Assembly (NCBI RefSeq): GCF_000612505.1
Contig: NZ_CP004078.1
Coordinates: forward strand, 2,705,252-2,769,251
Direction of reading: 5' to 3'
DNA length: 64,000 nucleotides
From: Paenibacillus sabinae T27
GTDB taxonomy: Bacteria > Bacillota > Bacilli > Paenibacillales > Paenibacillaceae
The position numbers and the translations under genes were made by a program. Shown here one piece after another: positions 1 to 6,957 of this stretch. Each line of letters starts with the position of its first letter. Position 1 is the stretch's first letter. A model generated the notes under the pieces. It was not told where the DNA came from, ran no database searches, and saw only the letters and a list, made by a program, of their open reading frames with translations.

Positions 1-2
1 AC

Positions 3-356
3 CCGACCCGCGGCGGCGTAGCCACTACACTGAATGAATTTACGGAGGGGCAGGACTTTGGCATCAGGCTGGAGGAACATGCGCTTCCCGTAAAAGGGGC
101 AGTGAGCGGTCTATGCGGCATGCTGGGAATGGACCCGCTGTACATAGCTAATGAGGGCAAAGCCGTCCTGATTGTCGACGGGGCACAGGCAGAGCGAGCG
201 ATGGAATTGCTGCGCAGTCACCCCAACGGACAGGACGCTACCGTAATCGGTGAAGTTGTCGCGGATCATCCGGGAAAGGTGTATATGCGCACGCTGGCCG
301 GAGGCCACCGCATCATCGATATGCTTGTTGGCGACCAACTGCCCCGAATTTGTTAA
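3..356 (+). CDS. hypE: HypE hydrogenase maturation protein, C-terminal part (5' end outside window)
   Basis: The frame is open from the window edge and ends with TAA at 354-356. It begins with DPTRGGVATTLNEF-like sequence (PTRGGVATTLNEF is visible), a hallmark of HypE and the PurM/AIR-synthase superfamily, followed by the LGMDPLYIANEGK segment typical of the HypE C-terminal half. HypE dehydrates the thiocarbamate made by HypF to provide the cyanide ligands of the NiFe hydrogenase active site. The conserved C-terminus normally ends in a cysteine that carries the thiocarboxamide; here the last residues are PRIC, so the essential terminal Cys is present. The rest of the hyp operon must lie to the left. 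The nickel importer immediately downstream fits a hydrogenase context. Confidence 0.93.
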   Translation, partial: PTRGGVATTLNEFTEGQDFGIRLEEHALPVKGAVSGLCGMLGMDPLYIANEGKAVLIVDGAQAERAMELLRSHPNGQDATVIGEVVADHPGKVYMRTLAGGHRIIDMLVGDQLPRIC

Positions 357-452
357 AGGTGGGCGCCGCAATATGGAATCAACGGTCCGAATCCGCAGGA
401 ATATCTGTAAAAATAAAGCGCGAGGCGCTTCTACCAGGAGAAGGTGAAATGA

Positions 453-1457
453 ATGAGGAGAATTTCCGCCAGTAACGGCTATGTCTACTTTCTTGTTGTA
501 TTGGCGCTGCATGTGTTGGGGGGAGCCGGGTTTCTCACGGCTGCGGCCCGCGAGCCGAAGCTGTGGGGGCTTGGTCTTTTGGCTTATACGCTCGGCCTGC
601 GTCACGCTTTTGACGCCGATCATATTTCGGCCATTGACAATACGATCCGGAAACTGGTCGAACGGAAGCGCAACCCTTTAGGCGTAGGCATGTATTTTTC
701 CCTAGGGCACTCGACGGTCGTCTTCCTCATGGTGCTGGGGATCGCGCTTTCGATGAACACGTTTGTGCTCGATAATCCAAAAGTACGCGAAATCGGCGGG
801 CTGATCGGGACGCTGGCATCCGGATTCTTCCTGATCGTCGTCGGTCTGATTAATGTGTTCACACTTATGAAGCTATGGCGCGGAGCCCTGGGGGCAGCGA
901 ACCAAACAGGCGGGAATTCCGGATTTAGTCATATGCATGGACCCAAGGGGATGTTTACCCGATTGTTAGCTCCTGCCCTTCGAATGATCAACAAAAGCTG
1001 GCATATGTATCCGCTCGGATTTCTGTTTGGGCTTGGCTTTGATACGGCGACGGAAGTGAGCTTGCTTGCTATATCGGCCAGTACTGCAAACGACTCGGTC
1101 TCGATTATCGGCATTTTGTCCCTGCCGCTGCTGTTTGCAGCCGGAATGAGCTTGATGGACACGATCGACGGCGCGATTATGACAAGGGCCTACCGCTGGG
1201 CATTCATTTCCTACAAGAAAAAGACAGCCTATAACCTGATCGTTACGGGTGTCTCGGTCGTGTCCGCGTTTTTTATCGGCGCCGTTCAGCTCGTTCATCT
1301 ACTTGAAGCGAAATGGCCGCAGCATCTCCAGTGGATCAACAGGCTCGGCATAGAACATCTTGGCTACGCTCTGGCCGGATTTCTGATTTTGATTTGGATC
1401 GTCTCGATGATTATTTGGAGAGGGATGAGAGGCAGACAGGCCGTTGACGGAACGTAA
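453..1457 (+). CDS. NiCoT-family nickel/cobalt transporter (HoxN/NixA type)
   Basis: A 334-residue integral membrane protein with about eight predicted membrane segments. The family signature HAFDADHI is at residues 51-58 (the HX4DH nickel-binding motif of helix II), followed by LGHSTVVF near 85-95, LGFDTATE near 193 and GMSLMDTIDGA near 231, which are the other NiCoT signatures. It imports Ni2+ (possibly Co2+) through the cytoplasmic membrane. The start at 453 follows AGGAG/AAGGTG at about 436-444; an ATG at 449 is out of frame. It lies 96 bp after hypE and probably shares its transcript, supplying nickel for hydrogenase and for the CooS found further downstream. Metal preference cannot be told from sequence. 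Confidence 0.95.
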   Translation: MRRISASNGYVYFLVVLALHVLGGAGFLTAAAREPKLWGLGLLAYTLGLRHAFDADHISAIDNTIRKLVERKRNPLGVGMYFSLGHSTVVFLMVLGIALSMNTFVLDNPKVREIGGLIGTLASGFFLIVVGLINVFTLMKLWRGALGAANQTGGNSGFSHMHGPKGMFTRLLAPALRMINKSWHMYPLGFLFGLGFDTATEVSLLAISASTANDSVSIIGILSLPLLFAAGMSLMDTIDGAIMTRAYRWAFISYKKKTAYNLIVTGVSVVSAFFIGAVQLVHLLEAKWPQHLQWINRLGIEHLGYALAGFLILIWIVSMIIWRGMRGRQAVDGT

Positions 1458-1486
1458 ATAATTGTAAAAAAAACAATCAATCGTTT

Positions 1487-1526
1487 AAAGGAAGCCGTCT
1501 ATACCGTGCGGCTTCCTTTGCTTCTA
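1487..1526 (+). terminator. Rho-independent terminator after the nickel transporter
   Basis: A perfect 11 bp stem, AAAGGAAGCCG (1487-1497) pairing with CGGCTTCCTTT (1509-1519), closes a loop of 11 nt and runs into a T-rich tail. It lies between the rightward nickel transporter and the leftward arsN1 gene and may serve both. Confidence 0.8.
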
Positions 1527-1549
1527 GTTATTCTTTGTCGATGAACGGT

Positions 1550-2050
1550 CTATCCGAGCAGCTTCTCCATAATCATTACATCGATCGGTTGACCGTCCAT
1601 CATTCCCTGCTTTTCAAAAACCCCCACTTCACGATAGCCCATTTTCCGGTACAAGCCTTGACCCAGCCGGTTAAATGGAAAGGTAAACAACACGATTTTG
1701 TAAAAGTCCCGGTCTTTGGCTTCATCTTCCAACGCCTGAAGGAGTGTGCTGCCAACCCCCTGTCCCCGGGATTCACGGCCAATGTAGATGGAGAGGTCGG
1801 CTACACCGTTATAAGCGCAGCGGTGAGAATACGGATTGAGGGAGGCCCATCCGAGCACCTGACCGTCTTTCTCTGCAACCAGCACCCTATATCTGCCCTG
1901 ATGCTCCTGGAACCAGGATTCCATGTAATTCAAATCTTTGGCATCCGTTTCGAGTGTGGCTATTCGTTCCTCAATGCCCTGGTTGTAAATACGAAGGATC
2001 TGGGTAATATCATCTGAGACGGCAGGGCGAACCGTAAGTGTGGATATCAT
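1550..2050 (-). CDS. arsN1: GNAT acetyltransferase of the arsinothricin/phosphinothricin type (ArsN1-like)
   Basis: A 166-residue GNAT protein with the acetyl-CoA loop RESRGQGVGSTLL (motif A, about residues 93-106) and the phosphinothricin acetyltransferase pattern LGWASLNPY...SIYIGRE...GYREVGVFEKQG. ArsN1 enzymes N-acetylate the organoarsenical antibiotic arsinothricin (and often phosphinothricin). The call rests on family resemblance plus position: it is the last gene of a leftward marR-arsM-arsN1 set, 24 bp behind arsM. A second ArsN1-like gene closes the rightward ars operon at 9240. A generic amino-acid acetyltransferase cannot be excluded by sequence alone. Confidence 0.82.
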   Translation of the reverse strand: MISTLTVRPAVSDDITQILRIYNQGIEERIATLETDAKDLNYMESWFQEHQGRYRVLVAEKDGQVLGWASLNPYSHRCAYNGVADLSIYIGRESRGQGVGSTLLQALEDEAKDRDFYKIVLFTFPFNRLGQGLYRKMGYREVGVFEKQGMMDGQPIDVMIMEKLLG

Positions 2051-2074
2051 TATTTTCCCCCCCAGGATTTGACC

Positions 2075-2899
2075 TTAGATCGATTTGGTTGCCTGAATCA
2101 CAGCGGACACAATGTAATGTTCAAGGTTGGCTCCGGGAATCCAGTCTTGTATAAATGCTTTGGATTCATCTTTAGGCTTGATGGAAATATCGGTAAATCC
2201 GCTTTGCTCAAGCATGGATTCCAGCGCGCTTATCGATGAGGCGCCCGAAATACAGCCGGAGTATAATTGATCAAGATCATCCTTGATTTCCGGAGGAAGC
2301 TCAGCAGTCGTCACAATATCCGAAATCGCTAGACGGCCGCCTGGCTTGAGAACGCGGTACGCTTCATGAAACACCTGCTGCTTGTCGGGGGACAGGTTAA
2401 TGACACAGTTGGAAATAATCACATTGACCGTCTGGTCTGCTACAGGCAAATGTTCAATTTCACCCAAACGGAAATCGGTATTCGTAAAATGGCCCTTGGC
2501 GGCGTTCTCCCGGGCGCGGCTGATCATTTCGGGGGTCATATCCACACCGATGACATGGCCGGTTTCGCCAACCTGGCGGGAGGCCAGAAAGCAGTCAAAT
2601 CCGCCGCCGCTGCCCAGATCGAGAACCGTTTCGCCAGCTTGAAGCTCGGCTATAGCTTGTGGGTTGCCGCATCCCAGACCAAGATTAGCTCCTTCGGGTA
2701 CAGCGGTCAATTCATCAGAGGAGTAACCGAGCTTTTGGGAAATGGCATTGAAGTCAGCAGGGGTATCACAGCAGCTCGCCGAATTTTTGGGATGTTCCGG
2801 GGAACAACATGAAGAACCCGATTCGTTCGTTCGTACTGCGATTTGTTTATACCGGCTTCTAACGTTTTGGCGGATTTGGTCATTCGTAAGGTTGGTCAT
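2075..2899 (-). CDS. arsM: Arsenite S-adenosylmethionine methyltransferase
   Basis: A 274-residue methyltransferase. The SAM-binding motif VLDLGSGGGFDCF is at residues 92-104. Conserved arsenic-binding cysteines are visible as C77 (LGLGCGNP), C165 (SNCVINLS) and C216 (YSGCISGASS), which correspond to the three As(III) ligands described for ArsM. There is also an N-terminal pair of vicinal Cys pairs (C31-C32, C43-C44), common in bacterial ArsM. It methylates As(III) to mono-, di- and trimethylated species in the cytoplasm. It starts at 2899 behind AAAGGAGTG. Its own promoter contains a palindrome identical to one in front of the neighbouring marR gene, so it is probably controlled by that regulator. 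Confidence 0.95.
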   Translation of the reverse strand: MTNLTNDQIRQNVRSRYKQIAVRTNESGSSCCSPEHPKNSASCCDTPADFNAISQKLGYSSDELTAVPEGANLGLGCGNPQAIAELQAGETVLDLGSGGGFDCFLASRQVGETGHVIGVDMTPEMISRARENAAKGHFTNTDFRLGEIEHLPVADQTVNVIISNCVINLSPDKQQVFHEAYRVLKPGGRLAISDIVTTAELPPEIKDDLDQLYSGCISGASSISALESMLEQSGFTDISIKPKDESKAFIQDWIPGANLEHYIVSAVIQATKSI

Positions 2900-2964
2900 G
2901 GGTTAACACTCCTTTGAAATTTAAATTTGAAGGCAATTGCCGCTTTAGCAGCAAGGCTCACCAT

Positions 2965-2993
2965 AAATTAAACTTGCATTTTGCAATTATCAA
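2965..2993 (-). promoter_or_regulatory. arsM promoter with MarR-type operator
   Basis: On the minus strand a -35 box TTGATA (2993-2988), a 17 bp spacer and a -10 like box TAATTT (2970-2965) precede arsM. The spacer holds the palindrome TTGCAAAATGCAA (2974-2986), exactly the sequence found in the marR promoter at 3491-3503. Occupation would block RNA polymerase. The operator assignment is inferred from position and symmetry. Confidence 0.65.
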
Positions 2994-3003
2994 CCAAGAG
3001 AAA

Positions 3004-3453
3004 TCACCCGGTTACAGGTGCGCAGCATCTGCTTGATTTCCCCATAGCCTCGTTAAAAAGCTTAACCGAGCGCAATACGGTTTCTTTCTCAAACTCCGTC
3101 ATGTACGAGAAGACTTCATCCAGATAGTCGTTCATTTGTTGATCAATGATGCCGGCGATCATTTTGCCTTCCGCGGTCAAGGAGAGGGTATACACCCGCC
3201 GATCGTTAGGATCGGGCGTTTTCTTGACCAATTTCATTTGGATAAGCGATTGCACTTGCCGGCTAAACGTCGTTATTTCCGTTCCCAGCGCCTCCGCAAC
3301 TTGCTGCATGGAAGGCTTATGTCGGCGATCAATTTCGTACAGCAGGTGACTTTGGGCTAAGGAGATATCGCAGCCGCCAACCGAGCAGCAATTTTTATTG
3401 AGCAGACCAAAGCGCCTGGTCATGATTTGAAATAGCTCTCGCGCATTTTCCAT
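3004..3453 (-). CDS. MarR-family regulator with cysteine pairs, probable arsenic sensor
   Basis: A 149-residue winged-helix protein. The MarR core is clear: SMQQVAEALGTEITTFSRQVQSL as recognition region and the wing PDPNDRRVYTLSLTAEG. Unusually, it carries cysteines near both ends: C22-C23 and C28 (NCCSVGGC) and C143-C144 (RCCAP). Classical MarR proteins lack such clusters; in ArsR, ArsD and ArsM vicinal cysteines bind As(III). It heads the leftward arsM-arsN1 group. Its promoter and that of arsM share one palindrome, so autoregulation and As(III)-triggered release are a reasonable inference. The metalloid-sensing role is inferred, not shown. Confidence 0.88.
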   Translation of the reverse strand: MENARELFQIMTRRFGLLNKNCCSVGGCDISLAQSHLLYEIDRRHKPSMQQVAEALGTEITTFSRQVQSLIQMKLVKKTPDPNDRRVYTLSLTAEGKMIAGIIDQQMNDYLDEVFSYMTEFEKETVLRSVKLFNEAMGKSSRCCAPVTG

Positions 3454-3474
3454 TTTGTCTCACCTCGTGATTTA

Positions 3475-3504
3475 GTTATAGCTTATTAATTTGCAAAATG
3501 CAAG
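3475..3504 (-). promoter_or_regulatory. marR promoter with the same operator palindrome
   Basis: Minus-strand -35 TTGCAT (3503-3498), 17 bp spacer, -10 TATAAC (3480-3475). The palindrome TTGCAAAATGCAA (3491-3503) covers the -35 box. The 14-mer TTGCAAAATGCAAG here recurs in reverse orientation at 2973-2986 before arsM. Confidence 0.7.
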
Positions 3505-3592
3505 TATAAATCTTATTTTTTTCTGCTTATTATTGTACGATACTTTAGTTGGCAGGTCTTAACAAAAATAATATTGAGGGTGTGAGGTAAAC

Positions 3593-4321
3593 ATGAATTT
3601 TACAAGCAAAACGATTTTAGTCTCTGGCTCCGCTTCAGGAATAGGAAGGAGTTGTGCAGAGTTATTATTGGAACATGGGGCTTCTGTTGTCGGCTTAGAT
3701 GTTAATCAGAGTTCAATAACGAATGAACATTATAGACACTATCCGATCGACATTAGAGATGAACCTAAAGTAACCAATGCATTAGATGAAATTGAGGCGT
3801 TGTACGGGAAGATTGACGGACTGGCCAACTGTGCAGGCGTTTATGCAAGTTCAAAACCATTTTATGAGCTGGACATTGATGAATGGAATAAAGTGATCTC
3901 TACAAATCTAACTGGGCTATTCATACTTACCAAGCATGCTGCCCAAAATATGATAAAAAACAACATGGGTACCATCGTAAACATTAGTTGTATAAGATCA
4001 AGAATATTTAGGCCGGATATGGCAGACTATGCCGCCTCCAAGGGAGGGGTCGTCGCATTGACATCGGCAATGGCATTGGATTTAGAGGAATACAACATAA
4101 GAGTGAACTCAGTTGCTCCCGGATTTACATACACTGGAATGACCGCGAAATCATTTGATAATCCGGAAGTAAGGGCCTTTTCGGAAAAGATCATACCCGC
4201 TGGTAAAATCGCATCATCAGCGGATATTGCGAAGGTCATTTTATTTTTGTTATCGGATATGGCAGATTATATAAACGGCGAAACCATATTTGCTGACGGA
4301 GGCTTTAAAATATCCAAATGA
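3593..4321 (+). CDS. SDR-family oxidoreductase
   Basis: A 242-residue classical short-chain dehydrogenase. The cofactor motif is SGSASGIG (residues 11-18, TGxxxGIG type), NCAGVY is the NNAG-like motif, and YAASK is the catalytic Tyr-x3-Lys, preceded by a serine-containing strand (NISCIRS). The acidic residue after beta-2 (GLDVN) suggests NAD(H) preference, and the C-terminus is FADGGF. Resemblance is to the DhbA / 3-oxoacyl reductase group; the substrate is unknown. It starts behind GAGGGTGTGAGG. It sits between the two halves of the arsenic island without obvious arsenic function. Confidence 0.85.
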   Translation: MNFTSKTILVSGSASGIGRSCAELLLEHGASVVGLDVNQSSITNEHYRHYPIDIRDEPKVTNALDEIEALYGKIDGLANCAGVYASSKPFYELDIDEWNKVISTNLTGLFILTKHAAQNMIKNNMGTIVNISCIRSRIFRPDMADYAASKGGVVALTSAMALDLEEYNIRVNSVAPGFTYTGMTAKSFDNPEVRAFSEKIIPAGKIASSADIAKVILFLLSDMADYINGETIFADGGFKISK

Positions 4322-4371
4322 AGCTATGTAGAGCTATTGAAGTCAGCATGTATGAAATATCATATCAGCCA

Positions 4372-4400
4372 TTGCTTATATAAGCACATAGTTATATAAT
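4372..4400 (+). promoter_or_regulatory. arsR operon promoter with repeated operator half-sites
   Basis: -35 TTGCTT (4372-4377), 17 bp spacer, -10 TATAAT (4395-4400). Two copies of the self-complementary octamer TTATATAA (4376-4383 and 4392-4399) overlap the -35 and -10 boxes, matching the AT-rich dyads bound by ArsR/SmtB repressors. Confidence 0.7.
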
Positions 4401-4422
4401 AATTGGCGAAAGGAGGCGGAAC

Positions 4423-4767
4423 ATGAGCTTTGAAATGGGTGATTTAGACGAAGTATCACAGACATTGAAGCTTTTGGGAGACAAGACAAGGCTGACAATC
4501 ATGAAGCTTTTGGAGAAGCAGGAATGCTGTGTATGTGAGCTCGTTGAAATTTTCAAAACGAGTCAGCCGTCGGTCAGCCAACATTTAAGGAAGCTTAAGG
4601 ATGCCGGTCTTGTTAAGGAAAACCGGAAAGGCCAATGGATTTTTTATTCAATGAATCCAAACAGTCCTCAATATGAGTTAGTTCAACAATTGATTGCCTT
4701 TGTTCCTTCACAAGATCATGAGCTGGAAGAACTCAATAAGAAAGGCCTGAGAATTTCATGTAATTAA
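4423..4767 (+). CDS. arsR: ArsR-family arsenic-responsive repressor
   Basis: A 114-residue winged-helix repressor. The As(III)-binding motif ECCVCEL is at residues 34-40 (C35, C36, C38), inside the helix that precedes the recognition helix TSQPSVSQHLRKLKDAGLV. As(III) binding to these thiols releases the operator. Strong ribosome-binding site AAAGGAGG. Its TAA is followed at once by the ATG of arsB (4768), so the two are translationally coupled. It is the first gene of arsR-arsB-arsC. Confidence 0.97.
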   Translation: MSFEMGDLDEVSQTLKLLGDKTRLTIMKLLEKQECCVCELVEIFKTSQPSVSQHLRKLKDAGLVKENRKGQWIFYSMNPNSPQYELVQQLIAFVPSQDHELEELNKKGLRISCN

Positions 4768-6078
4768 ATGGAGGTCAGCGGATTGGTTTCGGTACTATTA
4801 GCGAGTTTCATTTTTGTACTTACGTTAATCTTTGTCATTTGGCAGCCCCGGAATTTATCGATTGGATGGTCAGCCTGCGGCGGGGCCGTGTTGGCACTGC
4901 TTGCGGGCGTAGTTAGTTTTAACGATGTGCTCGATGTTACCCTGATTGTATGGAACGCTACGTTAGCGTTTATTGCGATCATTCTCATTTCCTTAATCCT
5001 CGACAAAATCGGCTTTTTCGAATGGGCTGCCCTACATATGGCCAGAGCCGCACGCGGGAATGGAATCCGGATGTTCATCTATGTCACCATTCTTGGAGCG
5101 GTTGTAGCCGCGTTTTTTGCCAATGACGGTGCAGCTCTTATCTTGACTCCGATTGTACTTGCTATGGTCCGTGCACTGAATTTTGATGAGAAAAAGGTAT
5201 TTCCGTTCATCATCGCCAGCGGATTTATTGCAGATACGACTTCATTGCCGCTCGTCGTCAGTAATCTGGTTAATATCGTTTCCGCGGACTTTTTTGGAAT
5301 CACCTTCATGGAATACGCAGGACATATGATTATCCCTACTTTGTTTTCGCTTGTTGCCAGTATTCTAGTACTATTCATTTACTTCCGTAAAAGTATCCCG
5401 AGGCAATTCGACAGTTCTTCGTTAAAACATCCTGAAGAGGCTATCAAAGACAAGAGGATGTTCAAGTTATCCTGGCTTGTCCTTGCGGTTCTTCTGATTG
5501 GATACTTCGCCAGTGAATTCCTGAACATTCCGGTTTCCCTGGTAGCCGGGATCATCGCGATCTTTTTCCTGCTCATGGGAAGAAGGAGTCATTACGTACC
5601 GACAAAGGAAGTGGTCAAAGGGGCGCCTTGGGCGATCGTATTCTTCTCTATCGGGATGTATGTCGTGGTATACGGCCTTCGAAATGCCGGGCTCACAAAT
5701 GTCCTGGCCGATGTGATTCAAGGCGCTGCCGATCAAGGTCTGTTCGTCGCGGCGATGGGGATGGGTTTTATTGCAGCGATCCTTTCATCCATTATGAATA
5801 ATATGCCTACGGTTATGATTGATGCGCTTGCCATCGATGCAACACACACGACAGGAATCATTAAAGATGCCTTGGTTTACGCTAACGTCATTGGTTCGGA
5901 TTTAGGACCGAAGATCACACCGATTGGTTCGCTGGCCACCCTGCTCTGGCTGCACGTTCTTTCGACCAAAGGGGTGAAGATATCATGGGGAACCTACTTT
6001 AAGACAGGGATCATTTTGACGATTCCAACACTATTCATTACCCTCTTGGGACTTTATATTTGGCTAACCATTCTTTAA
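4768..6078 (+). CDS. arsB: ArsB arsenite efflux membrane transporter
   Basis: A 436-residue protein of the ArsB/NhaD ion-transporter superfamily with 11-12 hydrophobic segments. Recognisable family stretches are [26 protein letters not shown] (near residues 70-95), [19 protein letters not shown] (near 112-130) and [17 protein letters not shown] (near 340-356). It expels As(III) (and Sb(III)) using the membrane potential, or ATP when joined to ArsA, which is encoded downstream. The start codon abuts the arsR stop codon. Length matches staphylococcal and Bacillus ArsB (about 430). Confidence 0.96.
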   Translation: MEVSGLVSVLLASFIFVLTLIFVIWQPRNLSIGWSACGGAVLALLAGVVSFNDVLDVTLIVWNATLAFIAIILISLILDKIGFFEWAALHMARAARGNGIRMFIYVTILGAVVAAFFANDGAALILTPIVLAMVRALNFDEKKVFPFIIASGFIADTTSLPLVVSNLVNIVSADFFGITFMEYAGHMIIPTLFSLVASILVLFIYFRKSIPRQFDSSSLKHPEEAIKDKRMFKLSWLVLAVLLIGYFASEFLNIPVSLVAGIIAIFFLLMGRRSHYVPTKEVVKGAPWAIVFFSIGMYVVVYGLRNAGLTNVLADVIQGAADQGLFVAAMGMGFIAAILSSIMNNMPTVMIDALAIDATHTTGIIKDALVYANVIGSDLGPKITPIGSLATLLWLHVLSTKGVKISWGTYFKTGIILTIPTLFITLLGLYIWLTIL

Positions 6079-6098
6079 TTTAAAGGAGACGATGATCA

Positions 6099-6518
6099 AT
6101 GGAGAAGAAAACGATTTACTTTTTGTGTACAGGGAACTCCTGCAGGAGCCAAATGGCGGAAGGTTGGGCAAAAAAGTACCTCAGTGATGGCTGGAATATT
6201 TACAGCGCGGGTATTGAAGCCCATGGTCTTAATCCCAAAGCTGTACAAGCCATGAGCGAAGTGGGCATTGATATCTCGGGACAAACCTCCGATATTATTG
6301 ATCCAGAGCTGCTGAATAACGCTGACCTGGTCGTCACGCTATGCGGGGATGCCGCTGATAAATGCCCGATTACGCCCCCGAAGGTGAAACGTGAACACTG
6401 GGGATTTGACGACCCGGCCAAAGCGCAGGGTACCGAAGAAGAGAAATGGGCGGTGTTCCAGCGGGTCCGTGATCAGGTTGGAGCACGCATTAAACAATTT
6501 GCCGAAACCGGCGAATAA
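6099..6518 (+). CDS. arsC: Thioredoxin-coupled arsenate reductase
   Basis: A 139-residue low-molecular-weight phosphatase-fold reductase. Key residues fall at the same numbers as in the plasmid pI258 enzyme: P-loop CTGNSCR with C10 and R16, and the redox relay C82 and C89 ([11 protein letters not shown]). It reduces As(V) to As(III), ending with a C82-C89 disulfide recycled by thioredoxin. Ribosome-binding site AAAGGAGA. It is the third gene of the arsRBC set and is followed by a terminator hairpin. Confidence 0.98.
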   Translation: MEKKTIYFLCTGNSCRSQMAEGWAKKYLSDGWNIYSAGIEAHGLNPKAVQAMSEVGIDISGQTSDIIDPELLNNADLVVTLCGDAADKCPITPPKVKREHWGFDDPAKAQGTEEEKWAVFQRVRDQVGARIKQFAETGE

Positions 6519-6529
6519 TGAATAATCAG

Positions 6530-6556
6530 GCCGGGAGAGATCCCGGCTTCTTTTTC
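6530..6556 (+). terminator. Terminator hairpin inside the ars operon, between arsC and arsD
   Basis: Perfect 7 bp stem GCCGGGA (6530-6536) and TCCCGGC (6541-6547) with tetraloop GAGA, followed by TTCTTTTTC. It would attenuate transcription from arsRBC into arsDA. No separate promoter is obvious in the 21 bp before the arsD start. Confidence 0.75.
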
Positions 6557-6577
6557 AAAGAAGGGAGAATTGGGTTT

Positions 6578-6940
6578 ATGAAGTCTATAGAGATCTTTGA
6601 TCCGGCTATGTGCTGCTCCACAGGAGTATGCGGCCCTGTTGTTGACCCGGAATTAATCCGCATCTCAGCGGTGGTCCATAATTTGAAGAAGAAAGAATTT
6701 AACGTGTCCCGATACAATTTGACCAGTGAGCCGGATGCGTTTGTAGCCAATAATATGATAAAGCAATTGCTTACTGACGAAGGACCGGATGTATTGCCCG
6801 TTATTTTATTAGATGGACAATTGGTTAAGAAGCAAAGCTATCCTTCTAATGAAGAACTGGAAGAATGGACAGGAATCCCAGCGTCTGAACTTATACAGAA
6901 ACCGAAGGTGCGTATCGAGTTGAAGTTGAAATCAAGATAA
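6578..6940 (+). CDS. arsD: ArsD arsenite metallochaperone
   Basis: A 120-residue protein when started at 6578, directly behind AAGGGAGA. A longer reading from 6518 would run through the terminator hairpin and is rejected. The As(III)-binding cysteines C12, C13 and C18 (MCCSTGVC) fall at the same numbers as in the classical plasmid R773 ArsD. ArsD hands As(III) to ArsA and also acts as a weak repressor. Classical ArsD also has C-terminal Cys pairs that are dispensable; they are missing here. It is followed by arsA after 17 bp. Confidence 0.96.
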   Translation: MKSIEIFDPAMCCSTGVCGPVVDPELIRISAVVHNLKKKEFNVSRYNLTSEPDAFVANNMIKQLLTDEGPDVLPVILLDGQLVKKQSYPSNEELEEWTGIPASELIQKPKVRIELKLKSR

Positions 6941-6957
6941 GGGAAGGAAGGATCAAC

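Noticed and set aside
1535..2017. Rightward 160-codon frame opposite arsN1
   Set aside because: Antisense shadow of a well-supported GNAT gene; no start signals and no family motif.
6518..6577. Longer arsD start at 6518
   Set aside because: The extension translates the terminator hairpin; the start at 6578 has a proper Shine-Dalgarno and gives the canonical C12-C13-C18 numbering.
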